Positions 1-5,365 are shown, numbered from the stretch's first letter. The stretch: DNA of 7,265 nt from CAZWUL01 sp964636625 (GCA_964636625.1 CAZWUL010000052.1:1-7265), one strand, 5' to 3'. Notes: generated from the letters alone by a model not told the origin. Translations and numbers: made by a program.

Positions 1-2
1 TA

Positions 3-92
3 TCTATAGATAAGGATAGAAGAGCCAGAGATATAACTGAATCTCCGGATACTATCAAAATTAAAAAGGCAATAAAAAGAAAGGGAAAATGA
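3..92 (+). CDS. C-terminal end of an unidentified upstream gene (partial)
   Basis: An open frame enters from the left edge and ends at TGA 90-92, giving the last 29 residues of a protein. The tail is strongly charged and finishes in a lysine/arginine-rich stretch (KIKKAIKRKGK). The stop overlaps the ATG of the sigma-factor gene as ATGA, the usual arrangement for translational coupling, which is the main reason to call it real. The visible residues do not resemble the C-terminus of an RsbW/SpoIIAB-type anti-sigma kinase as I know it, and I cannot name the family. Position in front of a sigma gene makes a regulatory partner possible, but that is inference only. Confidence 0.6.
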   Translation, partial: SIDKDRRARDITESPDTIKIKKAIKRKGK

Positions 93-799
93 ATAATAGC
101 GGTGGAGAAGTTAATATAAAAATTAATGACAAAACTATTCAAAAGTATCGCCCATTAGTTAAATCCATTGCAAAGAAGTATGTTAATTCCGGTGAGCCTC
201 TAGATGATTTAGAGCAGATAGCCTACCTGGGACTTATAAATGCCTTAAACCTTTTTGATGAAAAAAAGGGCGTTAAATTTGAAACATACGCTACCTGGCT
301 GGTTAACGGTGAAATCCGTCATTATATCCGTGATAAACATACAATAGTAAATATTCCCCATTGGGTAATAGAATATAATAGGAAAATTGATAAATATACT
401 GCGAAATTTAGAAAAAAATATAACCGTTTTCCCACAATAACTGAAATTTCAGATAATTTTAATATCACTGAAGAGGGAATTAATGAAATCTTAAAAGGAA
501 GAGATTCGGTTCAGGTAGTATCATTGGATCAGGATGTTCGTAAAGGAGAATATGATAATATACCTGTTTTAGAGCAGGTTAAAAGCAAGGATTATCGTTC
601 TTTTCAGTTACCAATTGAAGATACTATACAATTAAAAAATGCCCTGAATTCCTTAAAAAAGATACAAAGAGAAGTAATTTATTATCTTTTTGTAAAAGAT
701 TTTACCCAGAATAGTACTGCCAAACAGCTTGGCTTAACCCAAAGACAGGTATCCCGGGTCAAGCATTCCGCTCTGGATGAATTACGAAAAAATTTATAG
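89..799 (+). CDS. RNA polymerase sigma factor, sigma-70 family (SigB/SigF/FliA-like)
   Basis: This 236-residue protein directs RNA polymerase to an alternative promoter set. Region 2 spans about residues 18-88, with the core-binding stretch DDLEQIAYLGLINAL at 39-53 and the -10 recognition part FETYATWLVNGEIRHYIRD at 64-82. Region 3 covers about 90-140 (FPTITEISDNFNITEEGI at 114-131). Region 4 covers about 185-236, with a helix-turn-helix around STAKQLGLTQRQVSRVKHSA (209-228) for the -35 element. There is no region 1.1, so this is a group 3 factor of the sporulation/general-stress/flagellar type and not the housekeeping sigma. The start overlaps the preceding stop (ATGA), and AAGGGAAA at 81-88 lies just ahead. 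The next gene begins 24 nt downstream, suggesting one transcript. The regulon cannot be told from this window: no flagellar or sporulation genes are visible. Confidence 0.93.
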   Translation: MNNSGGEVNIKINDKTIQKYRPLVKSIAKKYVNSGEPLDDLEQIAYLGLINALNLFDEKKGVKFETYATWLVNGEIRHYIRDKHTIVNIPHWVIEYNRKIDKYTAKFRKKYNRFPTITEISDNFNITEEGINEILKGRDSVQVVSLDQDVRKGEYDNIPVLEQVKSKDYRSFQLPIEDTIQLKNALNSLKKIQREVIYYLFVKDFTQNSTAKQLGLTQRQVSRVKHSALDELRKNL

Positions 800-823
800 T
801 TATATATAAAAGGAGCACATAAA

Positions 824-1285
824 ATGTTAGGGAAAAAGACCGTTGTTAAATTTAATGATGGAAGAATCGTAAAAGGTTTTACTACAGATTTCAGTCCTGA
901 AAAAGATGTTTTCCATGTTCGCAATGTAAAAAGGGACTCAACAGAAGGAGAAGGCGAACAGATTGAAGTCAGTCTTGATAGTATCAAGGCAGTCTTTTTT
1001 GTGAAGGACTTCCTGGGAAATAAAGAGTATAAAAAAGTTCGCACATTTAACGGCTATGAATCAGGCCCGCCTTCACAGAGAAAAATCGTAGTCATTTTTA
1101 AAGACGGGGAGAATTTTTACGGGACGACTCATAGCTATTCTCCAGAGCGGAAGGGATTTTTTGTTTTTCCCATAGATGAAAAAGACAATAATGACCGGGT
1201 CTTTGTTCCCCGTAGCGCATTGGAAAAAGTCCATGTAAAAAAATTCGACAGTGATGACTTCGATGTTTATATTTATGAAAATTAA
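824..1285 (+). CDS. DUF6982-like two-repeat beta-rich protein, copy 1
   Basis: A 153-residue soluble protein of unknown function with no signal peptide or membrane segment. It has an internal duplication: KTVVKFNDGRIVKGFTTDFS (residues 5-24) matches KIVVIFKDGENFYGTTHSYS (87-106), each followed by SPE or PE and a hydrophobic strand. The alternating hydrophobic pattern suggests two small beta barrels (Sm/SH3-like, inferred). The phrase KAVFFVKDFLGNKEY at 55-69 is what I associate with DUF6982; that assignment is from memory. A clean AAAAGGAG ribosome site at 808-815 sits 8 nt before ATG 824. The gene lies 24 nt after the sigma factor and is probably co-transcribed with it. A paralog at 1937-2359 shares the whole architecture, roughly half the residues being identical by eye. 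An opposite-strand open frame in this span is a shadow. Confidence 0.85.
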   Translation: MLGKKTVVKFNDGRIVKGFTTDFSPEKDVFHVRNVKRDSTEGEGEQIEVSLDSIKAVFFVKDFLGNKEYKKVRTFNGYESGPPSQRKIVVIFKDGENFYGTTHSYSPERKGFFVFPIDEKDNNDRVFVPRSALEKVHVKKFDSDDFDVYIYEN

Positions 1286-1288
1286 TTT

Positions 1289-1316
1289 CGTCATGCGTCG
1301 TGCGTATTGCGTATTG
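1289..1316 (-). repeat. Heptad tandem array, inverted orientation (CGCAATA type)
   Basis: Four units of exactly 7 nt read on the + strand as CGTCATG, CGTCGTG, CGTATTG, CGTATTG. On the minus strand they belong to the same class as the CGCAATA/CGCACGA arrays at 1865, 2445 and 7195. The array fills most of the short gap between the first DUF6982-like gene and the four-helix-bundle gene and ends 26 nt before the latter's ATG. Confidence 0.8.
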
Positions 1317-1342
1317 AATCAAAAAAGGGTAAAAGGGAAATA

Positions 1343-1720
1343 ATGGTTGAAGAAAAAATAAAGAGTTTTCAGGATCTCAGGGTTTGGCAACTAGGAATTG
1401 AAATTGTTAAAGAAATCTATCGATTAACCGAAAATTTTCCAAAAAAGGAAGTATATGGATTAACTTCACAAATTAGACGCTCGGTTATTTCTATTCCATC
1501 TAATATTGCAGAAGGGTTTAGGAGATATCATAATAAAGAATACCGACAATTTCTTTTTGTTGCATTAGGTAGTTGTGCTGAGCTTGAAACACAAATAATC
1601 ATTGCCAAAGAACTATCCTATATTAATGAGGATGATAAGGTAAAAGTATTAGAAAAAAGTGATCATCTTTCAAGAATGATTTCAAATTTGATTAAGAAGA
1701 TTGTTGTAAAAAATAATTGA
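1343..1720 (+). CDS. Four-helix-bundle protein (23S rRNA intervening-sequence protein family)
   Basis: A 125-residue protein matching the S23/IVP family (TIGR02436-like), named for genes found inside 23S rRNA intervening sequences but common elsewhere. Family signatures are FQDLRVWQLGIEIVKEIY (residues 9-26), FPKKEVYGLTSQIRRSVISI (32-51), PSNIAEGFRR (52-61), YRQFLFVALGSCAELETQI (67-85) and a last helix at about 97-120. The family forms helical bundles that oligomerise; its cellular role is not settled. ATG 1343 is chosen because the ribosome site AAAAGGGA (1331-1338) lies just upstream and the protein then starts at the usual family position. A longer frame from TTG 1307 would translate part of a tandem repeat. 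It sits between two DUF6982-like paralogs with heptad arrays on both sides in opposite orientation. The family resembles Avd of diversity-generating retroelements, but no reverse transcriptase is present. Confidence 0.9.
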   Translation: MVEEKIKSFQDLRVWQLGIEIVKEIYRLTENFPKKEVYGLTSQIRRSVISIPSNIAEGFRRYHNKEYRQFLFVALGSCAELETQIIIAKELSYINEDDKVKVLEKSDHLSRMISNLIKKIVVKNN

Positions 1721-1833
1721 AGTATTATTTCTAAATATTTCTATAAATAATTAATAACAAAGAACAAGACTGTGATTATTTTAAAACGCGATGCCAATGA
1801 CGATTTTTTCCAGCAGACCGACAGACTATATTT

Positions 1834-1922
1834 ATTGTATATTGTATTTTTATTTGTATTTAAACGCAATACGCACGACGCAATACGATTTTCACGCTAT
1901 ACGGTATACTGTATACTGTTTA
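1834..1922 (+). repeat. Heptad tandem arrays (ATTGTAT, CGCAATA and CTGTATA types)
   Basis: Three adjoining 7-nt-period arrays. Units at 1834-1847 are ATTGTAT twice. Units at 1865-1885 are CGCAATA, CGCACGA, CGCAATA. Units at 1895-1922 are CGCTATA, CGGTATA, CTGTATA, CTGTTTA, a visible gradient from one unit to the next. The last unit overlaps the probable ribosome site (AAAGG at 1922-1926) of the following gene. The rest of the 1721-1936 gap shows no gene or clear terminator. The open frame running through it from GTG 1772 lacks a ribosome site and translates repeat DNA. Confidence 0.8.
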
Positions 1923-1936
1923 AAGGTATTCTTGTT

Positions 1937-2359
1937 ATGCCCGGACATAAAGTTGTATTAAAATATCAAGATGGAAAAATATTAAAGGGTTGGCTTAATA
2001 ATTTTAGCCCTAATAGAGAAGTATTTTTCGTTAATCCCCTAAAAGAATATTCAGATAAAATAAAACTGGAAGTCAACCTACATAACCTGAAGGCAATATT
2101 TTTTGTAAAAGATTTTATTGGAGATAAAGAATACCAGAAAGTAAGAAATTTTGATAACTATACTGCAACTACTCCTTCAGAACGCCGCATCATAGTGTAT
2201 TTTAAAGATGGTGAAACATTATATGGAACAAGTTACAGTTATAATTCTACTAAAGCAGGTTTTTTTGTATACCCTGTGGACTCTATGGATAACAATATGC
2301 GTATTTTTGCCATTATTTCGGCAATTGAAAAAGTCGAATTCCCGGATCCCTCACCCTGA
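1937..2359 (+). CDS. DUF6982-like two-repeat beta-rich protein, copy 2 (shortened C-terminus)
   Basis: A 140-residue paralog of the 824-1285 protein, of unknown function. Matching segments are KVVLKYQDGKILKGWLNNFS (residues 5-24), LKAIFFVKDFIGDKEYQKVR (51-70) and RIIVYFKDGETLYGT (84-98), followed by GFFVYPVDSMDNN (108-120). It carries the same two-fold internal repeat. ATG 1937 is chosen because residue 1 then aligns with residue 1 of the paralog and AAAGG (1922-1926) lies 10 nt upstream; an in-frame extension to 1772 would read through heptad repeats. After EKVEF the paralog continues for about 15 more acidic residues, but here the frame ends PDPSP, and the final Ser-Pro and TGA fall inside a dispersed GC-rich repeat. 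The original 3' end was therefore probably replaced by repeat insertion. The conserved core is intact, so it may still be functional. Confidence 0.8.
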   Translation: MPGHKVVLKYQDGKILKGWLNNFSPNREVFFVNPLKEYSDKIKLEVNLHNLKAIFFVKDFIGDKEYQKVRNFDNYTATTPSERRIIVYFKDGETLYGTSYSYNSTKAGFFVYPVDSMDNNMRIFAIISAIEKVEFPDPSP

Positions 2360-2452
2360 CCCTCTCCCTCCCAGGGGAGAGGGAAGTATAAATAGTATTT
2401 AGTCTTTAGTATTTAGTTTAAATATTATTTTATTTGTATTTCGACGCAATAC
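2348..2452 (+). repeat. Composite dispersed repeat, copy 1 (GC-rich hairpin plus two heptad arrays)
   Basis: Starts with CCCTCACCCTGACC and a hairpin with a 9-bp perfect stem (CCCTCTCCC 2360-2368 against GGGAGAGGG 2375-2383). Heptads AGTATTT, AGTCTTT, AGTATTT (2394-2414) follow, then TTGTATTTCGACGCAATA. The same modules in the same order occur at 5148-5253, with few mismatches over the first 67 nt. The hairpin has no T tract after it, so a terminator role is uncertain. Its left end overlaps the last codons of the preceding gene. Confidence 0.85.
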
Positions 2453-2479
2453 GCAATACGCACGATGCAATACGAATTT
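2445..2479 (+). repeat. Heptad tandem array (CGCAATA type)
   Basis: Five 7-nt units: CGCAATA, CGCAATA, CGCACGA, TGCAATA and CGAATTT. It runs directly into the bounded element that starts at 2480. It is the fullest + strand copy of this array type in the window. Confidence 0.8.
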
Positions 2480-2515
2480 GTCATTGCGAGGAACGAAGTG
2501 ACGAAGCAATCTCAT
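2480..2515 (+). repeat. Bounded GTCATTGCGA...GCAATCTCAT element
   Basis: A 36-nt element whose ends contain the inverted pair ATTGC and GCAAT. The same ends with different interiors appear at 3520-3555, 5973-6008 and, reversed and longer, at 6248-6301. Sequences of this kind are, in my general knowledge, common dispersed intergenic repeats in several bacterial lineages. Confidence 0.8.
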
Positions 2516-2584
2516 ACTAATACACTTGCAGAATTGATTGATAGATAAGGCGATTGGAAAAATTTTATATTTTTTTTATTTACA

Positions 2585-2669
2585 CTGTAAACTGAAAACC
2601 GAAAACCGAAAACTGTTTTCTTGATTTGTTTTAAACTAAATACTAAATACCAACGACCAGCTACTTATT
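2585..2669 (+). repeat. Heptad tandem arrays (CTGAAAA and ACTAAAT types)
   Basis: The first array, 2585-2619, is CTGTAAA, CTGAAAA, CCGAAAA, CCGAAAA, CTGTTTT. A second, 2635-2669, reads ACTAAAT, ACTAAAT, ACCAACG, ACCAGCT, ACTTATT, with the unit decaying while the 7-nt spacing of AC is kept. The 2360-2911 gap has no gene candidate: it consists of these arrays, the two elements before them, the array after them, and a putative promoter near its end. Confidence 0.75.
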
Positions 2670-2688
2670 CGTATTTTGATTTAATTAT

Positions 2689-2762
2689 ATTTTACTGAAA
2701 ACTGATAACTTGAACTTAATTTTCCTTGTATTTTGTATTAAACTGTAAACTAAAAACTGTTT
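2689..2762 (+). repeat. Long dispersed heptad-containing repeat, copy 1
   Basis: Matches 6061-6137 along its length, beginning ATTTTACTGAAAACTGATAA. The later copy has one extra heptad (CCGAAAA) after that start and two extra heptads near the end. Heptads here include ACTGAAA, ACTGATA, ACTTGAA and, from 2742, ACTGTAA, ACTAAAA, ACTGTTT. Confidence 0.85.
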
Positions 2763-2863
2763 TAATCCTGTACCACGCAACATTATGGTTAACTAGCCGA
2801 TAATTGAAAAAATATTATAAAACTGAACTCCCTAAACATAATGCGAGAATAATAATGATATGA

Positions 2864-2879
2864 TATAATTTACTATAAT
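2864..2879 (+). promoter_or_regulatory. Candidate -10 boxes for the hicB-hicA pair
   Basis: Two perfect TATAAT hexamers at 2864-2869 and 2874-2879 lie 33-48 nt before the hicB start. No good -35 box is seen at the right spacing, and the region is AT-rich enough for chance matches, so this is tentative. Confidence 0.35.
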
Positions 2880-2911
2880 CTGATAAGAATTTTTGGATGC
2901 GGAGGTTAATA

Positions 2912-3127
2912 ATGAAAATTAAAGAAATCGTATTCATAGTAGAAGAAGATCCTGAACAAGGTTATACAGCAAAAGCTTTAGAGTATTCTATTTTTTCTGA
3001 AGCTAATACTTTACCAGAATTAAAGGAAAATATCAAAGACGCATTAAAATGTCATTTTGACAAGGATGATATGCCTATATATGTTCGCTTGCATATTATA
3101 ACTGAGGAAAAATTTGCCTGTGCCTAA
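2912..3127 (+). CDS. hicB: HicB-family antitoxin (short form)
   Basis: A 71-residue antitoxin of the HicB family, which binds and blocks the HicA ribonuclease. The sequence is a single partial RNase H-like fold: FIVEEDPEQGYTAKALEYSI (residues 8-27), a helix ANTLPELKENIKDALKCHF (31-49), and the closing strand YVRLHII. It lacks the C-terminal helix-turn-helix or ribbon-helix-helix domain of long HicB proteins, so direct self-repression of the operon is doubtful. ATG 2912 is chosen because GGAGG at 2901-2905 sits 6 nt upstream; the frame could also open at ATG 2897, but that would swallow the ribosome site. The 3' end overlaps the toxin start. Gene order is antitoxin first, opposite to E. coli hicAB but frequent in this short-form group. 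Confidence 0.9.
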   Translation: MKIKEIVFIVEEDPEQGYTAKALEYSIFSEANTLPELKENIKDALKCHFDKDDMPIYVRLHIITEEKFACA

Positions 3128-3371
3128 AATACCAAGAGATATAAACGGAAAAGAGCTAATCAAAAAACTAGGTAAATTAGGCTATAAAGAGATTAGAAGG
3201 ACATCAAGTCATATCAGGTTATCTGCAAATATTTCTAATAAATTAGTCCACCATATTACAATTCCGGATCATAGTCCTATAAAAATAGGAACATTGAATA
3301 ATATATTAAGTGATATTGCGGACACTTTAAAAATTGAAAAAAAGACCTTAATAGAAAAGCTATTCCATTAG
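3120..3371 (+). CDS. hicA: HicA-family toxin (mRNA interferase)
   Basis: An 83-residue HicA/YcfA-type toxin, a small double-stranded-RNA-binding-like fold that cleaves mRNA. Family features are the start MPKIPRDINGKELIKKLGKL (residues 1-20), the catalytic-histidine segment RRTSSHIRL (His31; a Ser replaces the usual Gly of GSH), and IPDHSPIKIGTLNNIL (48-63). GTG 3120 is preferred because the family normally begins Met-Pro-Lys-Leu/Ile-Pro; TTG 3114, two codons upstream, is the alternative and sits closer to the GAGGA at 3104-3108. It overlaps hicB by 8 nt, as expected for a translationally coupled pair. All conserved blocks are present, so the toxin looks intact. Confidence 0.9.
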   Translation: MPKIPRDINGKELIKKLGKLGYKEIRRTSSHIRLSANISNKLVHHITIPDHSPIKIGTLNNILSDIADTLKIEKKTLIEKLFH

Positions 3372-3515
3372 TAAGTATCGCACCCGCAAAACCGGTGGCT
3401 TTAAGAACCTCTAAAAGAACACTATAACTTTGTCAAGCACTCTTTAGATACCTAAGATACACAGAACGATGCTCTTTGATAACCCGATATTATGGTTCAT
3501 AGCATAGGTTGTTTT
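3372..3515 (+). other. Gene-free stretch after hicA
   Basis: The first part of the 513-nt gap between hicA and the ATPase gene. I see no open frame with a ribosome site, no RNA gene and no good terminator; there is only a weak CACC/GGTG inverted pair around 3381-3397. The rest of the gap is taken up by the repeats listed next. Confidence 0.5.
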
Positions 3516-3606
3516 TCTTGTCATTACGAAAAGCGCAGCCACAAAGCAATCTCATCCACCTAAACTTCCAGTCTTAGACTATCTTTTATCTTGAATTGCA
3601 TTAATG
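3516..3606 (+). repeat. 91-bp direct repeat, copy 1 (contains a bounded element)
   Basis: Matches 5969-6059 at a constant offset of 2453 with one mismatch (A 3603 against G 6056); similarity stops sharply on the right. The first part is a variant of the bounded element (3520-3555, GTCATTACGA to GCAATCTCAT). The second part (about 50 nt, ending TTGAATTGCATTAATG) is not shared with the element copy at 2480. The two copies bracket the ATPase and the second toxin-antitoxin pair. Confidence 0.92.
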
Positions 3607-3620
3607 TATTTAACCAAAAG

Positions 3621-3690
3621 CTATAAACTATAAACTGAAAACCCTATTTATCACTTATCACCGTATTTATTCACGATACACGATAATAAT
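3621..3690 (+). repeat. Ten consecutive heptads of changing sequence
   Basis: Read in one unbroken 7-nt register: CTATAAA, CTATAAA, CTGAAAA, CCCTATT, TATCACT, TATCACC, GTATTTA, TTCACGA, TACACGA, TAATAAT. Neighbouring units resemble each other while distant ones do not. Confidence 0.7.
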
Positions 3691-3709
3691 GACTTGATGC
3701 TGTTTTTTT

Positions 3710-3780
3710 ATCCCTCCCCCAAGGAAACGATTAACCCCAACCATCTCCTCCCCCTTGAGGGGGGGATAAAGGTGGGGGTG
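3710..3780 (+). repeat. GC-rich hairpin repeat
   Basis: A strongly structured C-rich then G-rich block in AT-rich surroundings. CCCCC 3750-3754 pairs with the first five Gs from 3759 across the loop TTGA, and an outer stem pairs ACCCC/ACC (3734-3742) with GGTGGGGGT (3771-3779). It is distinct from the GC-rich hairpin at 2348 and 5148 but of similar style. It looks like a dispersed palindromic repeat; there is no T tract for a classical terminator. Confidence 0.7.
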
Positions 3781-3832
3781 AAGATGACAAGGGTAGAGGT
3801 AAATTTAAATGTTCATTTTATTAAAAAAATAA

Positions 3833-3875
3833 TAACCCTACAAAAATAATTTGCAATATTAAATATTAAGGGTTA
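3833..3875 (+). promoter_or_regulatory. Inverted repeat that could mask the ATPase ribosome site
   Basis: TAACCCT (3833-3839) is a perfect complement of AGGGTTA (3869-3875), separated by 29 nt. The right arm contains AAGGG (3868-3872), the only Shine-Dalgarno-like sequence before ATG 3885. Pairing would hide it. A 7-bp stem with a large loop is modest, so a regulatory role is tentative. Confidence 0.35.
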
Positions 3876-3884
3876 GAATGAGAC

Positions 3885-5111
3885 ATGAAATATAAAAACC
3901 GTATATTGGCAAATACTATAGAAAGAGCAATCAAAACATTTCCTGCTATAGTGGTTACCGGACCCAGACAGTCGGGTAAAACAACTTTATATAAAATGCT
4001 TTTTTCAAAGACGCATCATTTTGTGTCACTTGAAGATCCCGATATAAGGGTTAGGGCAAAAGAAGACCCGCTAAGTTTTTTAAATCAGTACAGACCGCCT
4101 GTTATTATTGATGAAATACAATATTTACCAGAGCTGTTGTCTTATATTAAAACTAAAATCGACAGTGACAGAAAGCCTGGACAATGGTTATTTACCGGCT
4201 CACAAAATTTTATTCTAATGGACAATATTTCACAATCACTTGCAGGGCGCATAGCAACTCTTACATTATTACCTTTTTCCATTCCTGAATTATTTAATAA
4301 TGCAAAAAAAGCAAAAGATTACACAAATTGGTTAAATAATAAAAAGACCATCCCTATTAAGGACAAGTTTTCTTTTTCAGAGTTAATTTTAAGAGGATTT
4401 TATCCGGAAATTTCAGCTAATAAAGAAGTTGATAGAAAGCTATGGTGCAGCTCTTATATTACTACCTATTTAGAAAGAGATATTCGAAGTTTAACAAGTA
4501 TTGGAGATTTGAGTCAATTCGAAAGGTTTTTAATTGCCTGTGCTGTTAGGACTGGCCAAATATTAAATCTTTCTGATATTGCCAGAGATATTGGTATAAG
4601 TGTTCCCACTGCAAAGAGATGGCTTTCACTTTTAGAAACGGGGCATCAAATTTATTTGCTTTATCCTTATTATAAAAATATTGGAAAAAGGATTATAAAA
4701 AGCCCTAAAATATATTTTTGTGATACTGCTATTTGTTCATATTTATTAGGAATTCACAATCGCGAAACATTACTTGGAAGCCCTTATTTGGGTAACTTGT
4801 TTGAAACAATGGTTGTGATTGATTTTTTGAAACGTTTTCTCAATTTTGGGGATAAACCCAACATGTATTATTTTAAAACCAGAGATGGCTTGGAAATAGA
4901 TTTAGTAATTGAAATAGCAGGGTATTTATACTTATATGAAATAAAAAGTACAATGACCATCTTACCTAAACATGCTGTTTCTTTGAAAAGAATAGTAAAT
5001 GAATTTGGTTCTAAGATTAAAGAAGCAAGTATTATTTCACGCTCACATGAAGATTTTATGGTAGTTAAGCCCGTATTTAACTATAGTTGGAAGAATATTT
5101 TAAATATCTGA
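3885..5111 (+). CDS. AAA_14/DUF4143 ATPase with PD-(D/E)XK-like C-terminal domain
   Basis: A 408-residue cytoplasmic ATPase of the widespread AAA_14 plus DUF4143 type. The N-terminal domain has Walker A GPRQSGKTT (residues 26-34), Walker B VIIDEIQ (73-79, Asp76/Glu77) and a sensor-like WLFTGSQN (101-108). A helix-turn-helix-like segment follows, LSDIARDIGISVPTAKRWLS (229-248). The C-terminal domain has FETMVVIDFL (306-315), GLEIDL (335-340) and YEIKS (351-355), the E...D...ExK pattern of PD-(D/E)XK nuclease folds. The key residues look intact and the length is normal. The family is usually found as lone genes in accessory regions, and its function is not established. The ribosome site is weak (AAGGG 3868-3872, 12 nt away). 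The gene stands alone, followed by a dispersed repeat and lying inside the 91-bp direct repeats. Confidence 0.93.
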   Translation: MKYKNRILANTIERAIKTFPAIVVTGPRQSGKTTLYKMLFSKTHHFVSLEDPDIRVRAKEDPLSFLNQYRPPVIIDEIQYLPELLSYIKTKIDSDRKPGQWLFTGSQNFILMDNISQSLAGRIATLTLLPFSIPELFNNAKKAKDYTNWLNNKKTIPIKDKFSFSELILRGFYPEISANKEVDRKLWCSSYITTYLERDIRSLTSIGDLSQFERFLIACAVRTGQILNLSDIARDIGISVPTAKRWLSLLETGHQIYLLYPYYKNIGKRIIKSPKIYFCDTAICSYLLGIHNRETLLGSPYLGNLFETMVVIDFLKRFLNFGDKPNMYYFKTRDGLEIDLVIEIAGYLYLYEIKSTMTILPKHAVSLKRIVNEFGSKIKEASIISRSHEDFMVVKPVFNYSWKNILNI

Positions 5112-5131
5112 TTAATTGATTTAATTTTTTT
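5111..5131 (+). terminator. Weak candidate terminator after the ATPase gene
   Basis: ATTAA (5111-5115) and TTAAT (5121-5125) can form a 5-bp AT-only stem with loop TTGAT, followed by six Ts. The T tract is good but the stem is very weak. The GC-rich hairpin in the repeat just downstream (5160-5183) could instead end transcription. Confidence 0.3.
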
Positions 5132-5147
5132 GATTTATATACTGCTC

Positions 5148-5253
5148 CCCTCACCCTGACCCTCTCCCTCCGAGGGGAGAGGGAAGTATGATTAGTATTT
5201 AGTCGTTAGTATTTAGTATTTAATTTAAAGGTAATTTGTATTTCGACGCAATA
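5148..5253 (+). repeat. Composite dispersed repeat, copy 2
   Basis: Same layout as 2348-2452: CCCTCACCCTGACC, a hairpin CCCTCTCCC (5160-5168) with GGGAGAGGG (5175-5183), heptads AGTATTT, AGTCGTT, AGTATTT, AGTATTT (5194-5221), then TTTGTATTTCGACGCAATA. The final CGCAATA array is cut to one unit here. The offset to copy 1 is 2800 through the first 67 nt, with about four mismatches. Confidence 0.85.
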
Positions 5254-5274
5254 ATTTTTATTTCTATATTTATA

Positions 5275-5304
5275 TTGACTCCAATGTATCAGATATGATA
5301 CTAT
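5275..5304 (+). promoter_or_regulatory. Putative promoter of the RHH-RelE toxin-antitoxin operon
   Basis: TTGACT at 5275-5280 is a good -35 box. TACTAT at 5299-5304, 18 nt later, is a plausible -10 box, with GATACT (5297-5302, 16-nt spacing) as the alternative. It lies about 60 nt before the antitoxin start and contains a palindrome suited to repression. Confidence 0.5.
5286..5301. promoter_or_regulatory. Palindromic operator candidate for the RHH antitoxin
   Basis: GTATCA (5286-5291) and TGATAC (5296-5301) are perfect complements around the 4-nt centre GATA. The site lies between the -35 and -10 boxes and runs into the latter. Ribbon-helix-helix antitoxins bind such palindromes to repress their own operon, with the toxin as co-repressor, so this is the likely binding site. 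It has not been shown for this pair. Confidence 0.6.
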
Positions 5305-5365
5305 TTTAAAAAAGATTGATAGGTAAATAATTTAAAAATATTAAAAAAATCAGTTGGTGATAAAT

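Noticed and set aside
682..1044. 120-codon open frame on the minus strand
   Set aside because: It covers the end of the sigma gene and much of the first DUF6982-like gene, both well supported on the + strand, and shows no family features.
1073..1322. Two minus-strand open frames (73 and 74 codons)
   Set aside because: Antisense shadows of the DUF6982-like gene; one also runs into heptad repeat DNA.
1343..1720. Diversity-generating retroelement accessory protein (Avd)
   Set aside because: The fold family is similar, but there is no reverse transcriptase or template/variable repeat pair in the window, and the motifs fit the IVP family.
1772..1936. 55-codon N-terminal extension of the second DUF6982-like gene
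   Set aside because: No ribosome site at GTG 1772, the extension translates tandem repeats, and the paralog begins at the residue matching ATG 1937.
2208..2402. 64-codon + strand open frame
   Set aside because: Out-of-frame shadow of the second DUF6982-like gene that continues into a dispersed repeat.
2782..3497. 9-nt direct repeat ATTATGGTT flanking hicBA as a target-site duplication
   Set aside because: Short and AT-rich, so chance is likely; no element ends lie next to it.
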